Program-made: the position numbers and the translations under genes
The notes under the pieces: model-generated
Told to the model about the DNA's origin: nothing
The model's input: the letters and a program-made list of their open reading frames with translations, nothing else
The model's database searches: none
Part shown: positions 18,575 to 28,470 of the stretch, piece by piece
Layout of the letters: every line of letters begins with the position of its first letter
How positions within the stretch are numbered: position 1 is the first letter of the stretch
Assembly: GCA_964036315.1 (NCBI GenBank)
Contig: OZ038487.1
Location: forward strand, 58,954,342-59,018,341
Direction: 5' to 3'
Source: Acanthosepion esculentum
Taxonomy: Eukaryota; Mollusca; Cephalopoda; Sepiida; Sepiidae
DNA length: 64,000 nt

Positions 18575-18830
18575 CTATAGAAGAATGCTGAGAATTGTAT
18601 GGACGGGGTGTGTAAACAAAGATCGAATTTTAACGAAAATGGTAAAGAAAACGGTTGCATATACTTACAATCAGAAGGAGACAGTTTACATTTCTGAGAC
18701 GTATAATGAGGAAGGGCGGCCCGGGTAATTCTAACACATGCAGGATATATCAAAGGGAAAAGGGACAGGAGGAGGCAGCGGACCACCTGCGTGATGGGTT
18801 TATGCGAATCAATATTAGAATGGCGCATGA
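18575..18830 (+). pseudogene. RTE-like LINE, C-terminal relic
   Basis: RRMLRIVWTGCVNKDRIL (near 18580) then RRRQFTFLRRIMRKGGPGNS and GQEEAADHLRD correspond to the RRMLRISW and RKRQL-FLGHIMRKGGLEN blocks of the relic at 13690-14175, on the opposite strand. Short, shifted and inactive. Confidence 0.6.
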
Positions 18831-19395
18831 GAGGGATCCTTTAAAAAAACACATTGTATAAGATTTACAAAGTCTAAAAAGTTGTGAAAAGCCATAATCG
18901 CAATATCTTGACGAGACACGTTACATCGGAGATGGTCGATGCACAGGGATATAGGAGTTTATGACTAACTCATCATAAACGATGATTGTCCCAAACTAAC
19001 GTGAGAAACTGAATGTTCGGTTACATGTTTTGAGATGCAAAGTATGGTTCAACGCTCCATTAAATATGCAGAAATACGTCCGAAAGATAAAGACAGAAAC
19101 ATATTATTATGTGGAGCCAATAAACAAGCTTTGATTCTGGTTGTCGTTTCGTACGTATAAATACGTCTGGGAATAGCGTGGAGCATAGTATCCTGAAGGC
19201 TTTTGCAATCACCGGTCATCCGGTTGTTTACTTGTCGGCAGGAAGACGAAAGGGAATCGAGGCGTGCTGGGCAATTTCCTCACACTATAATTTAGCTAAT
19301 TGAGCCAATACTAGTTTCGAGGAAAGCGTTGATGTCATTATAGAAAACATCTCTAAATTCTGGCGAGCATCTTTAGGTGATTGCGTATAAAAATG

Positions 19396-19397
<2 letters not shown>
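18831..19397. other. Possible LINE 3' flank, otherwise unassigned
   Basis: No open frame or repeat recognised. TTGCAATCACCGGTCATCCGG at about 19203 is locally GC-richer but unassigned. Confidence 0.4.

Positions 19398-19454
<57 letters not shown>
19398..19454. repeat. (TA)n microsatellite
   Basis: About 28 TA units. Confidence 0.95.
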
Positions 19455-19455
<1 letters not shown>

Positions 19456-19639
19456 TCAAGAACAGTATCTATCGGATGATTTTAACGTGGTGAACCGAAT
19501 GACATTACCAATTGCCAATACACTATTCATAGTTGTTTGTGCAAAATTCGCTTTTTTCAGAACTGACTCTCAAACAGAACAAATGATCAGTGAAAAACAA
19601 AAAGTAATTACTGCAATCTGTTGATATGAACAGTTTCTG

Positions 19640-19915
19640 TTCAAGTTGCAAAACTGTTTCTTTTGTTCATGTGTGTGGAAAGATTAGGAACAGAAACATT
19701 AATAATGAGCAGGAAGATGAATGAGTAATTAGGAGGACAATAGTTAGCGATTGACATTGCATTTAAATTTTTGCAGATTAAACTTGGCTGGAAATCATGC
19801 TTCCGGAAGGGAGTTTCACAAGCTAGAATTGAATTATATCTAGCTAGGTCCACTTTAAATTGATGAGATCTCAATGCCAGTCTAGTATTACACTTAAGTT
19901 CAAAACTTCTAGGTA
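19640..19915 (-). pseudogene. CR1/Jockey-like LINE, extreme C-terminal relic
   Basis: A 92-codon minus-strand frame with LKCNTRLALRSHQFKVDLAR, ACETPFRKHDFQPSLICKNL and NAMSIANYCP, matching the last segment of the other CR1-like relics (R-A-RSH-FTV, then W-NSLP-like, then the terminal FKxxV). The frame is open but very short, so it is only a 3' fragment. Confidence 0.7.
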
Positions 19916-19965
19916 CCATGACGAAGATATATATATAGTGTTATTGTCCAATATCATCGCACCAC

Positions 19966-20222
19966 TGTTATGGTCCAAGGTTAGGACCAAGGAAGAACAA
20001 CACGAACACAAAAGTAGGAATAACAAATATATATTACAACAGAATAATAATACAAGAAGTTGAAGGTGATAGTATGACTGTCAGTCTAGTTTAGAGTGAA
20101 CTACTATTGTCTCGACTCACCCCGTCTCGACTCTTTCCACTTCGTTCTCGTCTCTCTTGGGAGGCGCAATCTTTATAGTGTCAGGAAGAGTTCATTGTCG
20201 TTACAGGCAAGTTCCCATAACA
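19966..20222. repeat. Solo-LTR-like unit
   Basis: Starts TGTTATGG and ends CCATAACA, the TG...CA short inverted ends of an LTR, 257 bases long. Its interior is colinear with 56947-57175 (TTAGGACC, ATATATTA, AATAATACAAG and GACTGTCAG in order). No clean 5 bp target duplication was seen here. Orientation and superfamily are undetermined. Confidence 0.45.
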
Positions 20223-20904
20223 TATAGTAACATTTCTGCCTTACATCTGGTGATACCGACTAAAAAACTAAAACTAAAATAACATCTTGTCATTTGTTGT
20301 GCTAAGTATCTTTTGACGGTTTACCATCACTCGTTTCCTCTGGCCTCACATCAATTTAAAAACTCAGGTTTCTGGTTGTTTCCAACTGCTTTTTTTTGGC
20401 TTTTACACGTCCTTAATTGAATGATATATGTATTATTTATTTTCTTAGGCTTTACACTGATCCTTATATATTCAATTATTTATGTATTTATATGTACGTG
20501 CTCGTTGGTATGTTTCTTTTTTGCACGAGCGGTATTCAAAGACTTTTTGTTCTTACCCCATCACGACTGTTCTCAGCGATGCTATTTACCCCGAATCTTG
20601 ACATACAGCCATTGAGACGTATCACATTACTTGAAATAGACTGTAAAGTATACAGCTTTGAAAATAGGAAAGAGAAAATTATAGTAACGAACCGTATTAT
20701 CACGATTTCCTAAAGACGAACACTCGTAACCACGGGACAAATAGCCAAAACAAACTTATCACAGTAGATAGAAACGCTGACGTCAAGGATTAAAAATAAA
20801 CGAACTATTTCCTTCCTTTTGCACCGCTTTATTCTAACAAAATATAATTTTAAAAAAGGCTTTCGGATTGATCGTGCGGCAGTCAAACATTTTCGGCTCG
20901 ATTT
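20223..20904. other. No recognised gene
   Basis: Two overlapping plus-strand frames (20417-20713 and 20421-20615) in different phases show no recognisable domain. Confidence 0.5.
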
Positions 20905-21410
20905 GTTCAGGCATCATACGGTTACCTCTTTATTACAGCAAGAAAAGTTATCTTTGCAACCATGAGACCCGTGTTTGAATCTAACTATTTTCGATTTGAC
21001 AAGAAGGTTACTTTTTGATATTATCAGGCTGTAGAGCTGACCCCATCGAGCAGTAGCTTTGGTAACTACCCGAAAAATACTACAGTTTGATCTAAGCCTT
21101 GTAAGTGAAATTAGATAGACGGAACTCTTTAGACGCCGTCGGTAGTTGAGCTAGCACGACGTCGGAAGTCATTATGTCCGAGGGTTTCAGAAGACTGGTC
21201 TTGCTCAGACTTTTCATCCCCTCGGATAATGCACAATCTTTCCCAGAAAGTGTAACTAATGTCCGCCCAGCATTGATACAGTATGAACTACAAATGACCG
21301 TTGAACACAAATGTGCCTGAACAGGCGTTTGCAATAGGGATTTGCTAGCATCCGACGCACACAGGCTTACTCGGATACGAGTGGCCAGTCATTACAGCAA
21401 GAAACCTAAA
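20905..21410 (+). mobile_element. tRNA-like SINE with family D body
   Basis: The head contains CATACGGTTACCTC (A-box-like) and CCCGTGTTTGAATCT (B-box-like) about 55 bases apart. The body shares CTTTCCCAGAAA-T-TAA, TGTTGAACA, GCGT(T/C)TGCAA, ACTCGGATA and GAGT(G/A)GCCA, in order, with 25770-25920. The 80-codon minus frame is not conserved. Confidence 0.45.
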
Positions 21411-21764
21411 TTTTACTCATCGGGGTAGTTTACTCCTATTTACCGACTGCAGCCGTATAGAAATTATTCCAAAATATCTTTTTGGAAATATGTTATTTGA
21501 TGCGAAATAATATTACCGATTTAAGTACAGACTTATTGTGAGGAATTCATTTCTGCTAACTTAATTTTCGTACTAAAACCATAATACAATAAATTTAAAT
21601 GGATTTTTTTTTAAACCTGACATTATTACTTAGGGCTATAAAAGTTATTTTTAGTGGGTACATGTGTGTATGTTAAGCGGTTAGATCAATTCCAATCTGC
21701 CTATATCCACTCAAAATAAGGATTAAAAAAAATTCTGTGTAAGAAAAAAATATCTGGAGAGTAA
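21411..21764. other. No recognised feature
   Basis: AT-rich and unassigned. Confidence 0.5.
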
Positions 21765-22330
21765 CAGGACATGAGTGATTATGGCTCTCTACAATTTCCT
21801 CTTTATTGTAGTGCTTAATAAAGTTTATCTTTTTGCTCTCCCTCCCAAACCCCGCCATCTATTCGCTCAAGATCGGCATGTAAGCTATGCGTCATTTTTC
21901 TATGTCCCTCCAGGCTTCTATCTGCCCGAGGAATATCTGATTTCCCAAGCCCTCACTCCTTAGTATGTACCATAGACATTTCAACTGTCTATTCCTGATG
22001 CTAAGTATAAGTATCCTTTTTGTTTCGACTATCTATAGAACTTCGTATTTGACCACATGTCCGGTTAATGGTATTCTCAGTATCCTTCTGTATAACTAAT
22101 TTTCTGTTGTTTCAAGTCTCTTCCTCCTATTCGAGGCGAGTGTCCAGCATTCACTGCCATATGGGAGGATTGATATCGCCTTACAGTTTTAGTTTTTTCT
22201 TCTTTGTTTCCAATTGTTTTATTTTCTATTGCTTAATACCCGGATTACGTTTTGGAATGCATCTTTGGCTATCCCAGTGCGCACTTGGACTTCAATGTTG
22301 AACTTTCAGTCCTTTCTTAAGCAACTCCTC
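21765..22330 (-). pseudogene. RTE-like LINE, C-terminal relic
   Basis: Nucleotide-level match on the plus strand to the antisense of 13690-14175 and 34185-35150: TTTCCCAAGCCCTCACTCCT, TGATGCTAAGTATAAG, GTATCCTTCTGTA, TTTCAAGTCTCTTCCTCCT and GTCCAGCATTCACTGCCATA. It extends further toward the palm side than the 13.7 kb copy. Heavily mutated. Confidence 0.65.
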
Positions 22331-22374
22331 AGATATTTAAATTGGACCTATTTGCTAGACTCACAAAATCTGTC

Positions 22375-22545
22375 TATATCTCTGAAATGAGGTATTGTAA
22401 CTATTTACACTATTTACATTGTTCGAACTGTTGTCCTTATCTTTATTGTCATATTGACGACTTTTCCACCGTTGTACGCTCTGGCCTTCGTCAGGTGTTA
22501 TACGTTGGAATTTAGAACCGAAACCCTTCTTTTTCAGCAAATACA
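22375..22545 (-). repeat. Dispersed repeat family C, copy 1
   Basis: On the minus strand: AAATTCCAACGTATAACACC, TGACGAAGGCCAGAGCGTAC, AACGGTGGAAAAGTCGTCAA, TATGACAATAAAGATAAGGA and CAGTTCGAACAATGTAAATA. The same order occurs on the plus strand at 22690-22870 and 53700-53865. Confidence 0.7.
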
Positions 22546-22689
22546 CATGTCCCAGTTGATAAAAAAAGCATTTTTGAAGTAATCCAGTGACTTGATCCAA
22601 AGAGTTGTGAGTTCAATATCTGGCCACCGCAGGAGGTGAACAAAAGCTTGAAGTTACTAAAGGGAAATAACTAAAAACTGAGATATACA

Positions 22690-22870
22690 GAAAAGGCATG
22701 ACGTATGAAACTAGAACAATCTACTTCCGGTGGAACAAATAATGTGTTCGGCTAAAAAAATCCGACGTATATCACCTGTAAAAAGTTCGAAGCGTACGCA
22801 GGCCGAAATGTCCTGAATATGACAATGATGGAGGCAATAGTCTGAACAATGTAAGTAGTGATAATTAACT
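22690..22870 (+). repeat. Dispersed repeat family C, copy 2
   Basis: ACTAGAACAATCTACTTCCGGTGGA, TTCGGCTAAAAA, ATATCACCTG, GCGTACGCAGGCCGAAATGTC, GAATATGACAATGATG and GTCTGAACAATGTAAGTA. It lies about 145 bases from copy 1 in opposite orientation. Confidence 0.65.
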
Positions 22871-23639
22871 CACAAAATGTTAATCATTTGTCAGACGAGA
22901 CTAATGAAGTAACAATATGTAGTAACCAGTACGCTAACTGGCGAGACTTGCTCCAGAAGCAAGTATGACGATGGATAGGTAACAAAGCCAGCATCACCTG
23001 CCTCCTACAATACCAATATACAGTCAGATTTCTTTATAACGTAGTCACACCTCATGTATTCATTTCCAACACCAAGAGGCTCTTTTCTTGTTTAACAATA
23101 GCGAATTGAAAGGTAGAGACACTCCTTAGGTTCATAAAATTAGGTTCATAAAATTTTATTAAACTTTTCCCAGATGTGACTAATGCTGAGAAGTTCAGTA
23201 ACGGTAGATGCATTGAAAGTGCTAGAGAAAAGATTATTGTTCAAGAAATAAGTAGAAAACACATCTAAAGAAATTGACCCATATACAGAAATAAATCAAA
23301 TCTGGCAGTAGAAAAATCGAACGCGATTCTATTCAAAATCTCTTTCACAATTTTGCACTGCTTTCTCCCAGGAGACTCAATCTCGAGTCAGGTTTCCCGA
23401 GCCATTTTGCCTAACTAATGCCTTCTGCGTTCAGGTCATCCTGAAGTCTTTATACGTTAATTTGGGTTTCTCTATTAGCTTTTCTCCTTCGGGCAACTCA
23501 CCGTACAGAATCTGCTGAAGGATCCCATGGTCATTCATCCCAAACCGTGCTGAAGTACCAAAGACACTACACTGGTAGACTGAATGCATTTGGTGATAAA
23601 GACGACAGACAAGGAACTGCGTTTAATATTTTTACTTTC
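22871..23639. other. No recognised gene
   Basis: Unassigned, with moderate AT content and no domain in any frame. Confidence 0.5.
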
Positions 23640-23825
23640 GTCGTTGCCTGCCGGGTCATATAATTTAATAATCGTGTATTTGGGAAGTAATCCCTCTTTT
23701 ATACATGTTTCATTAAAAAAAAAAAAAAAACAAACAAACAAAATAAACGGCAAAGGAACCACGGTTAAGTTTTTTTTCCCTTGTTAGCTACCGGGTCATG
23801 TAATTTAATTATTGTGTATTAAATT
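23640..23825 (+). repeat. Short direct duplication, ACCGGGTCAT motif
   Basis: CTGCCGGGTCATATAATTTA (about 23647) and CTACCGGGTCATGTAATTTA (about 23789) begin two copies of a segment of about 37 bases separated by 105 bases that include an A16 run and CAAACAAACAAA. Confidence 0.7.
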
Positions 23826-23844
23826 AATTGATTTCCGCCCAAAT

Positions 23845-24286
23845 ACACAATTGGTATCCGTCCTGTGTAAGACGATAAATTACATCCACGTTCTGGGTAA
23901 GACGATAAACCTACATCCAACAAAAAGACCTTTGATCAGGAGGTTTTGGGAAACATGCAACCACCTCTTAATTGCTGGTTTTCTCAGCTTCACCTAGGCC
24001 CGGTATGGTAGCACCTTTCAGTGTCTCAGCTTTGGACAAATAGCTAACTTTCCAAAAGGGGTCAGAAAACTATGAAAGTATAAAATACTTTTATCAAAAA
24101 TATTAACATCAGTATATTTTTGAAACAGATATATATTACCAACAACAAGTTTTTGAAAAAAGTGTATTGCCAGTAATACATTTTTTGAAAAATATTACAA
24201 ACAATACATTTTTGAGGGGTGGGGAGAAAACTGTCTGCATTAAATAATCCATTGAAGTGGATATGCTGTAAACTAAACCAAACCAC
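23845..24286 (+). repeat. Dispersed repeat family A, copy 2
   Basis: Shows the 5' part best: GTAAGACGATAAA is present twice (near 23868 and 23898), then TTGATCAGGAGGTTTTGGGA, CACCTCTTAATTGCTGG, ATGGTAGCACC, TGGACAAATAGCTAACT and GGGGTCAGAAAACTATGAAAGT, a run of degenerate (T)ACCA-CAATACATTTTTGAAAAA units, and GCATTAAATAATCCATTGAAG. Confidence 0.75.
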
Positions 24287-24394
24287 AATTGGTATGCTCA
24301 AGTAGTCAACCATCAAGTTACTGACCAGGCACGACGTTGCTTAACTTCAGTGAACATATGGGAACGGGTTTCAAAGTAATGTGGCCATCAGCCG
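24287..24394 (-). rRNA. 5S rRNA-like sequence (degenerate, minus strand)
   Basis: On the minus strand it follows 5S rRNA from GCCACATTACTTTGAAACCC through CACTGAAGTTAAGCAACGTC, GTGCCTGGTCAGTAACTTGA and TGGTTGACTACTTGAGCATACC. The AAGTTAAGCAACGTCG block of the pol III internal control region is well kept, while the 5' third and the GGGTGACCGC segment are altered. A spacer-like repeat precedes it (24395-24473). Best seen as a pseudogene or 5S-derived SINE. Confidence 0.7.
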
Positions 24395-24473
24395 TGAATA
24401 TTGTGTGAGAGAGAGTGGGTTTTGTCATCAAGGGAGTGTTAGAAAGACCAATGCTTGTTTTCAGCGCACGCGT
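24395..24473 (-). repeat. Sequence upstream of the 5S-like copy, repeated at 4.2 kb
   Basis: On the minus strand it reads GCGTGCGCTGAAAACAAGC, TTTCTAACACTCCCTTGATG and CTCTCTCTCACACAATATTCA. The counterpart at 4169-4250 lacks a 5S sequence. Confidence 0.55.
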
Positions 24474-24738
24474 AACAAACAAGTAGATATAAGAACGTGA
24501 AGTGTAGTTATTGTGCTAAATCTTTTCCGGTAGAGTATTAGTGTTGAAGGCTCATATGATGGCCTTGTAATTTCTTTTTGGATACTAGCTGCTTAGTGAC
24601 GACAGTAGAGCGACAAGCTCGGAGTTGCAAGAAAAATCAATTTATATTATGCTGTAAATAGTGCAAGCTTGAAATGCTAATTACTTTACAAGGATGAGTC
24701 ACCTAATTCTCTTTGTGTATTAGTCGATAAGTAACAGT
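24474..24738. other. No recognised feature
   Basis: Unassigned. Confidence 0.45.
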
Positions 24739-24816
24739 ATCATTATATATATATATGTGTGTGTGTGTGTGTGATCGTGTGTGTGTGCGCATGTATTTAT
24801 CTACACAAGCAAATTC

Positions 24817-24877
<61 letters not shown>
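24739..24877. repeat. (TA)n(TG)n and (TA)n microsatellites
   Basis: A compound TA/TG array, 40 bases of other sequence, then about 30 TA units. Three long frames through it (92-119 codons) are artefacts. Confidence 0.9.
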
Positions 24878-24879
<2 letters not shown>

Positions 24880-24880
<1 letters not shown>

Positions 24881-25035
24881 ATTCGGAGACAATACTGTTT
24901 CACTGTATCACAGCTCCTCAGTGCGACTAGACAACTTAATGCCTCAAGCCAGGATCGAAACACAACCGATTTGGTGTCAGTCAGAGCTTCTACCACTGAG
25001 TCATCTTCACTCGAGAGAACGAGTCAGCCAAATCT
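24880..25035 (-). mobile_element. tRNA-derived SINE, minus strand
   Basis: The minus strand reads GACTCAGTGGTAGAAGCTCTG (A box), then TGTGTTTCGATCCTGGCTTG (B box GTTTCGATCC), GTTGTCTAGTCGCACTGAGG, AGCTGTGATACAGTGAAACA and a tail like GTCTCCGAATGAC before the (TA)n array. The A/B-box spacing and downstream order equal those of the copies at 28.0 and 57.8 kb. Confidence 0.8.
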
Positions 25036-25189
25036 AGCGTATTATTTTTATGGCATGAAAATTGACCTTATGCATGAAAGAAACTTTCGCAGCTGTGGGT
25101 TGACCTCGACGTAAACATTTATATTTACATACGCTCTATCCCTGATATTGAGCACTTTAACCCATAAATATATCATACCTTCAAATTAT

Positions 25190-25420
25190 ATTTGTATCAT
25201 ATATCACTAGTGATTTATAAAGGAGGCCGCATATGGAACAAGAATGAGGATTGTGGGATGAGAACACTCTTAGATTGGGTGGCCTTTTAGATCTTGCTCT
25301 CGCTTCTTGAAGACGATTCAGACTAGTAGATTGAAAACCTCTGAGTCCATTAAAATACGTTGATTTCCATTCTACTCGCTCCAAGTCTAAACGCTCGAGG
25401 CTGTTATGAGCTCTATTGAC
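25190..25420 (-). pseudogene. LINE C-terminal zinc-finger segment
   Basis: A minus-strand frame reads LDLERVEWKSTYFNGLRGFQ, STSLNRLQEARARSKRPPNL, then SHNPHSCSICGLLYKSL. The spacing of a basic RxxRxxARxK segment before C-x2-C-G-x-x fits the C-terminal zinc-finger-like end of some LINE ORF2 proteins, where H residues would follow. It could instead be a host exon; no splice-site or conservation evidence is available here. Confidence 0.4.
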
Positions 25421-25422
25421 AG

Positions 25423-25424
<2 letters not shown>

Positions 25425-25499
<75 letters not shown>

Positions 25500-25512
25500 G
25501 TATATATATATG
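25425..25512. repeat. (TA)n microsatellite
   Basis: About 40 TA units with two TG interruptions at the 3' end. Confidence 0.95.
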
Positions 25513-25524
25513 ATGAGTACGTGG

Positions 25525-25920
25525 CCGAGTTAGAATGTTCGCGTTCTACATTAATACCCGGGTCGACTTGTCAGGATCGTGTTTTCTTGATGTTCTTAGT
25601 TTCCAGGGTACGACACGTTTGGAAAGAGTATAAAAACTGTTACAATTTTTTACCCACACCATGTGTCGACTATTTGTGATCGATCGATGAATTTTTCAAC
25701 ACGAATTACGAAGTGGCTAGAGTTGGAGCGTATTGCATTGTTCAGACTCTGTTGTTCTGGATAGATATAGCGGTCTTTCCCAGAAACTCTAAGGTTCATT
25801 TAGCATAGCTGCAGTATTAATTACGGCTTCTGTGCGTGTTGAACAAACATAAAAGCACGTGAGCGGGCGTCTGCAACATCCATACTCGGATAGGAGTAGC
25901 CAACATTTACATATGTATCT
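25525..25920 (+). mobile_element. tRNA-like SINE with family D body
   Basis: Head: CGTGGCCGAGTTAGAATGTTCG resembles the A-box arm of tRNA-Ser/Leu and CCCGGGTCGACTTGTCAGGA a degraded B-box arm. The body from about 25770 shares CTTTCCCAGAAACTCTAA, GTTGAACAAAC, GCGTCTGCAAC and ACTCGGATAGGAGTAGCCA with 21235-21400. Confidence 0.45.
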
Positions 25921-26223
25921 AGCGTTCCCCTTGGATTCGAAAATTCGCTTTCGGAAATTTTGGATTCCAAAATTCGCTTGAGGATGAAACAGAACTAGTT
26001 ACTTTAATGTCATTTAATTCTATAATTGAATTTGAAGTTTTTAGCTTCTGTTTTTGAAACATGGTAATTCCTATGTAGCAATGGAATCATATTTTTAAAA
26101 AATAATTATAATATAGGCTTTCCTTGTGTATCGAGCACTGTTTTTTTTTAAAATAAAAATACTAAAGAACTTTGGATTATTAACCTAACGGTTCTTTCCT
26201 ATTTTTCAATATATTTACCCCCA

Positions 26224-26225
<2 letters not shown>

Positions 26226-26296
<71 letters not shown>
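26226..26296. repeat. (CA)n(TA)n microsatellite
   Basis: About 20 CA units run directly into about 15 TA units. Confidence 0.95.
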
Positions 26297-26302
<6 letters not shown>

Positions 26303-26440
26303 GGATTGATGTGAGCTTGTGACCCTGTGTTTCACGCTACTGCGATCATTTGACCAAATGTTTAATTTTTGAAATGTTCGATTTATTTATGGTTGCGTAT
26401 ATCGGTGTTTTATGGCAGCAGCTAACACAAACATAAACAT
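26297..26440 (+). repeat. Dispersed repeat family B, copy 2
   Basis: Matches 5370-5520 in order: AGTTGGATTGATGTGAGCTT, GTTTCACGCTACTG, TTTAATTTTTGAAATG and GGTTGCGTATATCGGTGTTT. Both copies follow a (TA)n run and are near a (CA)n array. Confidence 0.7.
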
Positions 26441-27104
26441 ATACGCACAGTGTCGAACTGGGCGTATTTGCGCGTCCATGTGTCTTTGCGTGCATACGTA
26501 TGCAATTGGTCGCTGTATTCAATGTTGGATTGTGTTGCACAGACAGTGAGTCTATTTTGTTAGCGAAATAATGTTTTCTCGCTCACATATATAAACGTAT
26601 GCATGCGCGTTCGCACACCTTCTATCCGTCTGTTTTTTTTATTATCTTAAGATGGGGTCTGTGTACGACTATGGTAGGTAAAATTGTTATTATTTTAAAT
26701 TTATTAATGCTGTTTTATTGTTATTTCAAAGCTGGTTATTTACTTGTTTTTGGCGAGTGCACTTACGAAAATGTAGAAACTCCAATTTATAATACTTACT
26801 GGTATTTATGTGGTAGTATTAATTTTGCTTGGTCTGAAAAGAAAGCATAATTGTGGACTAATTTGGTAATGATAATTGTGGTACGGTAGTAATTGTGGAC
26901 TAATGCGGCAATGGTAATTGTAGTGCGTTAATAATGGTGGGGAGTGGGTGGTGATAATAACAATTGTAGCAGCAAACAGTTCGGCTAAAATTGTCGTAAT
27001 GGTGGTGAAATGATAATAACAACCATTATAATTATTATGATGGTAGTTTGAATTTTTAAATAATTGATGGTGTGATGGTGTCAGAGCCTTTTCTTTTCCT
27101 GTTC
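26441..27104. other. No recognised gene; GT/TGG-rich patch
   Basis: About 26850-27040 is a degenerate trinucleotide-like stretch with GGTAATTGT and GTGGTGATAATAAC variants. The 83-codon plus frame (26599-26850) has no recognised domain. Confidence 0.5.
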
Positions 27105-27516
27105 ATAGGGTCAATGGTGGTTTATTTTTATCTTTTATCCGCTTAGTATAAATTGTGATAATAGGTATTTTTTCATGTCTGCATTTAGAAATTATTTCAG
27201 ATCTTATATTTAGTAATTTCTTTTTTGAGGTATGAGAAATTATTGCTATCGTTTCGTGTAGGCAAATTAGGCATTTATTTGTAATGTTGTTGTAGGCAGG
27301 TGCGTTTTGCAATATTTCTCAGCTTATTCTTGGTGTAATATTTCTGTTTTTAGTTGTCATATGAATGTGGATAGTGCAGTGCTGTTTGAGTATTTTCTGT
27401 CGGAGAATAAGAAGTCGTGGTTGCGTTTTCTTTTCTTGAAATGTCCCTTAGTGGCACCGATGTAGTACATTGTGCTGTTGTTTTCACTTACTTTGCTTTT
27501 ATATATTATACCCGTT

Positions 27517-27545
<29 letters not shown>
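27105..27545 (-). pseudogene. Penelope-like element GIY-YIG endonuclease relic
   Basis: The minus strand reads TGIIYKSKVSENNSTMYYIG, ATKGHFKKRKRNHDFLFSDR, KYSNSTALSTFIW, then after a frameshift LQNAPAYNNITNKCLICLHE and ISHTSKKKLLNIRSEIISKC plus RHEK. The IYK...YYIG pair is the GIY-YIG core; the following R-x-x-NH, N(S/T)T-LS-(Y/F)IW, Y-CLLC-E and SKCRH blocks occur in this order in Penelope-like GIY-YIG domains. Core residues of the motif are visible, but the frame is broken near 27340. Confidence 0.8.

Positions 27546-27570
<25 letters not shown>
27521..27570. repeat. (TA)n microsatellite
   Basis: About 25 TA units immediately upstream of the PLE relic on its own strand. Confidence 0.95.
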
Positions 27571-27573
<3 letters not shown>

Positions 27574-27999
27574 CATGTTTTTTTATGTTCTACCGACAAG
27601 AAGTTTCATATTTTTGAATAAGTTCTTGTATATCAGGATCAAAATTGCCAATAAACTTTTCGAACTTCCTGTTTTTTTTGCTTCATTCATTAATTTCGAC
27701 TCTGTGATTACCAAGTGTTATTATTATAATGGAAAAGAAACAACGAAAGTTTAATAAAATATACATAAATAATAAATAAAATAATCCGAACATTCAATTA
27801 AATGTAAAAATATAATTCATCACGATATAGCCGAAAGCGCTCGGACATACAAAATATTTGGACAATTTCTATATAATTTACGTTCGGAAAAAATTTCTAG
27901 ATACACATGAAAAATTAAACAAAAAGAATTAACCGTAGTACCTTATCAGTCGTGTTAAATAAAATTTGTATATAGGAAACGTTAAACCTCCTCTCTGCC
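27571..27999. other. No recognised feature
   Basis: AT-rich and unassigned. Confidence 0.5.
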
Positions 28000-28410
28000 G
28001 CGCGACGATAGCCTAACGGTAGAATCTCTGATTGAAACCGGTTTCGATCCCGGCTTGAAGCAATCGGACGTCTAGCCACACTGAAAAGCTGTGATCCAGC
28101 GAAACAGTCTGTCTTGATGACAGTATATATGCTCTAGGGAAATCAGGTTGAGCTCTCTTGAGAAAAGGGTAAATTTAAAAGCTATTAACGCATTGCTCTT
28201 CAATCGAATTAAATTGAGCTCTCCGGGCCACTGAAGTATTTCGCATAGAAAAGGTTAAAATTCCCCTTCCTTCCTAGGCTATCGTCACACGAGAGCCTAA
28301 ATGTAGAATCTCTGACTGATGCCAAATCAGTTGGGTTTCGATTGAAGCAATCAAACGTCTAGCCACACTGATAAGCTGTTATACAGCGAAACTGTCTGTC
28401 TGTGGATGAA
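28000..28410 (+). mobile_element. Two tRNA-derived SINEs in tandem
   Basis: Unit 1 (about 28000-28270) has GATAGCCTAACGGTAGAATCTC (A box) and CCGGTTTCGATCCCGGCTTG (B box), GGACGTCTAGCCACACTGA, AAGCTGTGATCCAGCGAAACA, then a body with GAGCTCTC and GCATTGCTCTTC. Unit 2 (about 28275-28410) repeats the head: GAGAGCCTAAATGTAGAATCTC, TGGGTTTCGATTG, AACGTCTAGCCACACTGATA and CTGTCTGTCTGTGGATGAA. A complete body between two heads indicates a dimeric or serial insertion. Confidence 0.85.
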
Positions 28411-28470
28411 TTCGGTAATAAATTTATTTCAACAGATAAGTTTTTAATATCGGCCTCATCAGACTGAAAT
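28409..28470 (-). ncRNA. Hammerhead ribozyme candidate, complete core
   Basis: The minus strand has CTGATGA (28462-28456), stem II GGCCGATA paired with TATCTGTT (seven of eight pairs including two G-U), GAAA (28430-28427), a very short stem III (ATAA with TTAT, two-nucleotide loop) and a cleavage site at 28417. Stem I pairs TTTCAGT with ACCGAA (five of six). All invariant core bases are present; the tight stem III and stem II mismatch lower confidence. Confidence 0.5.
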
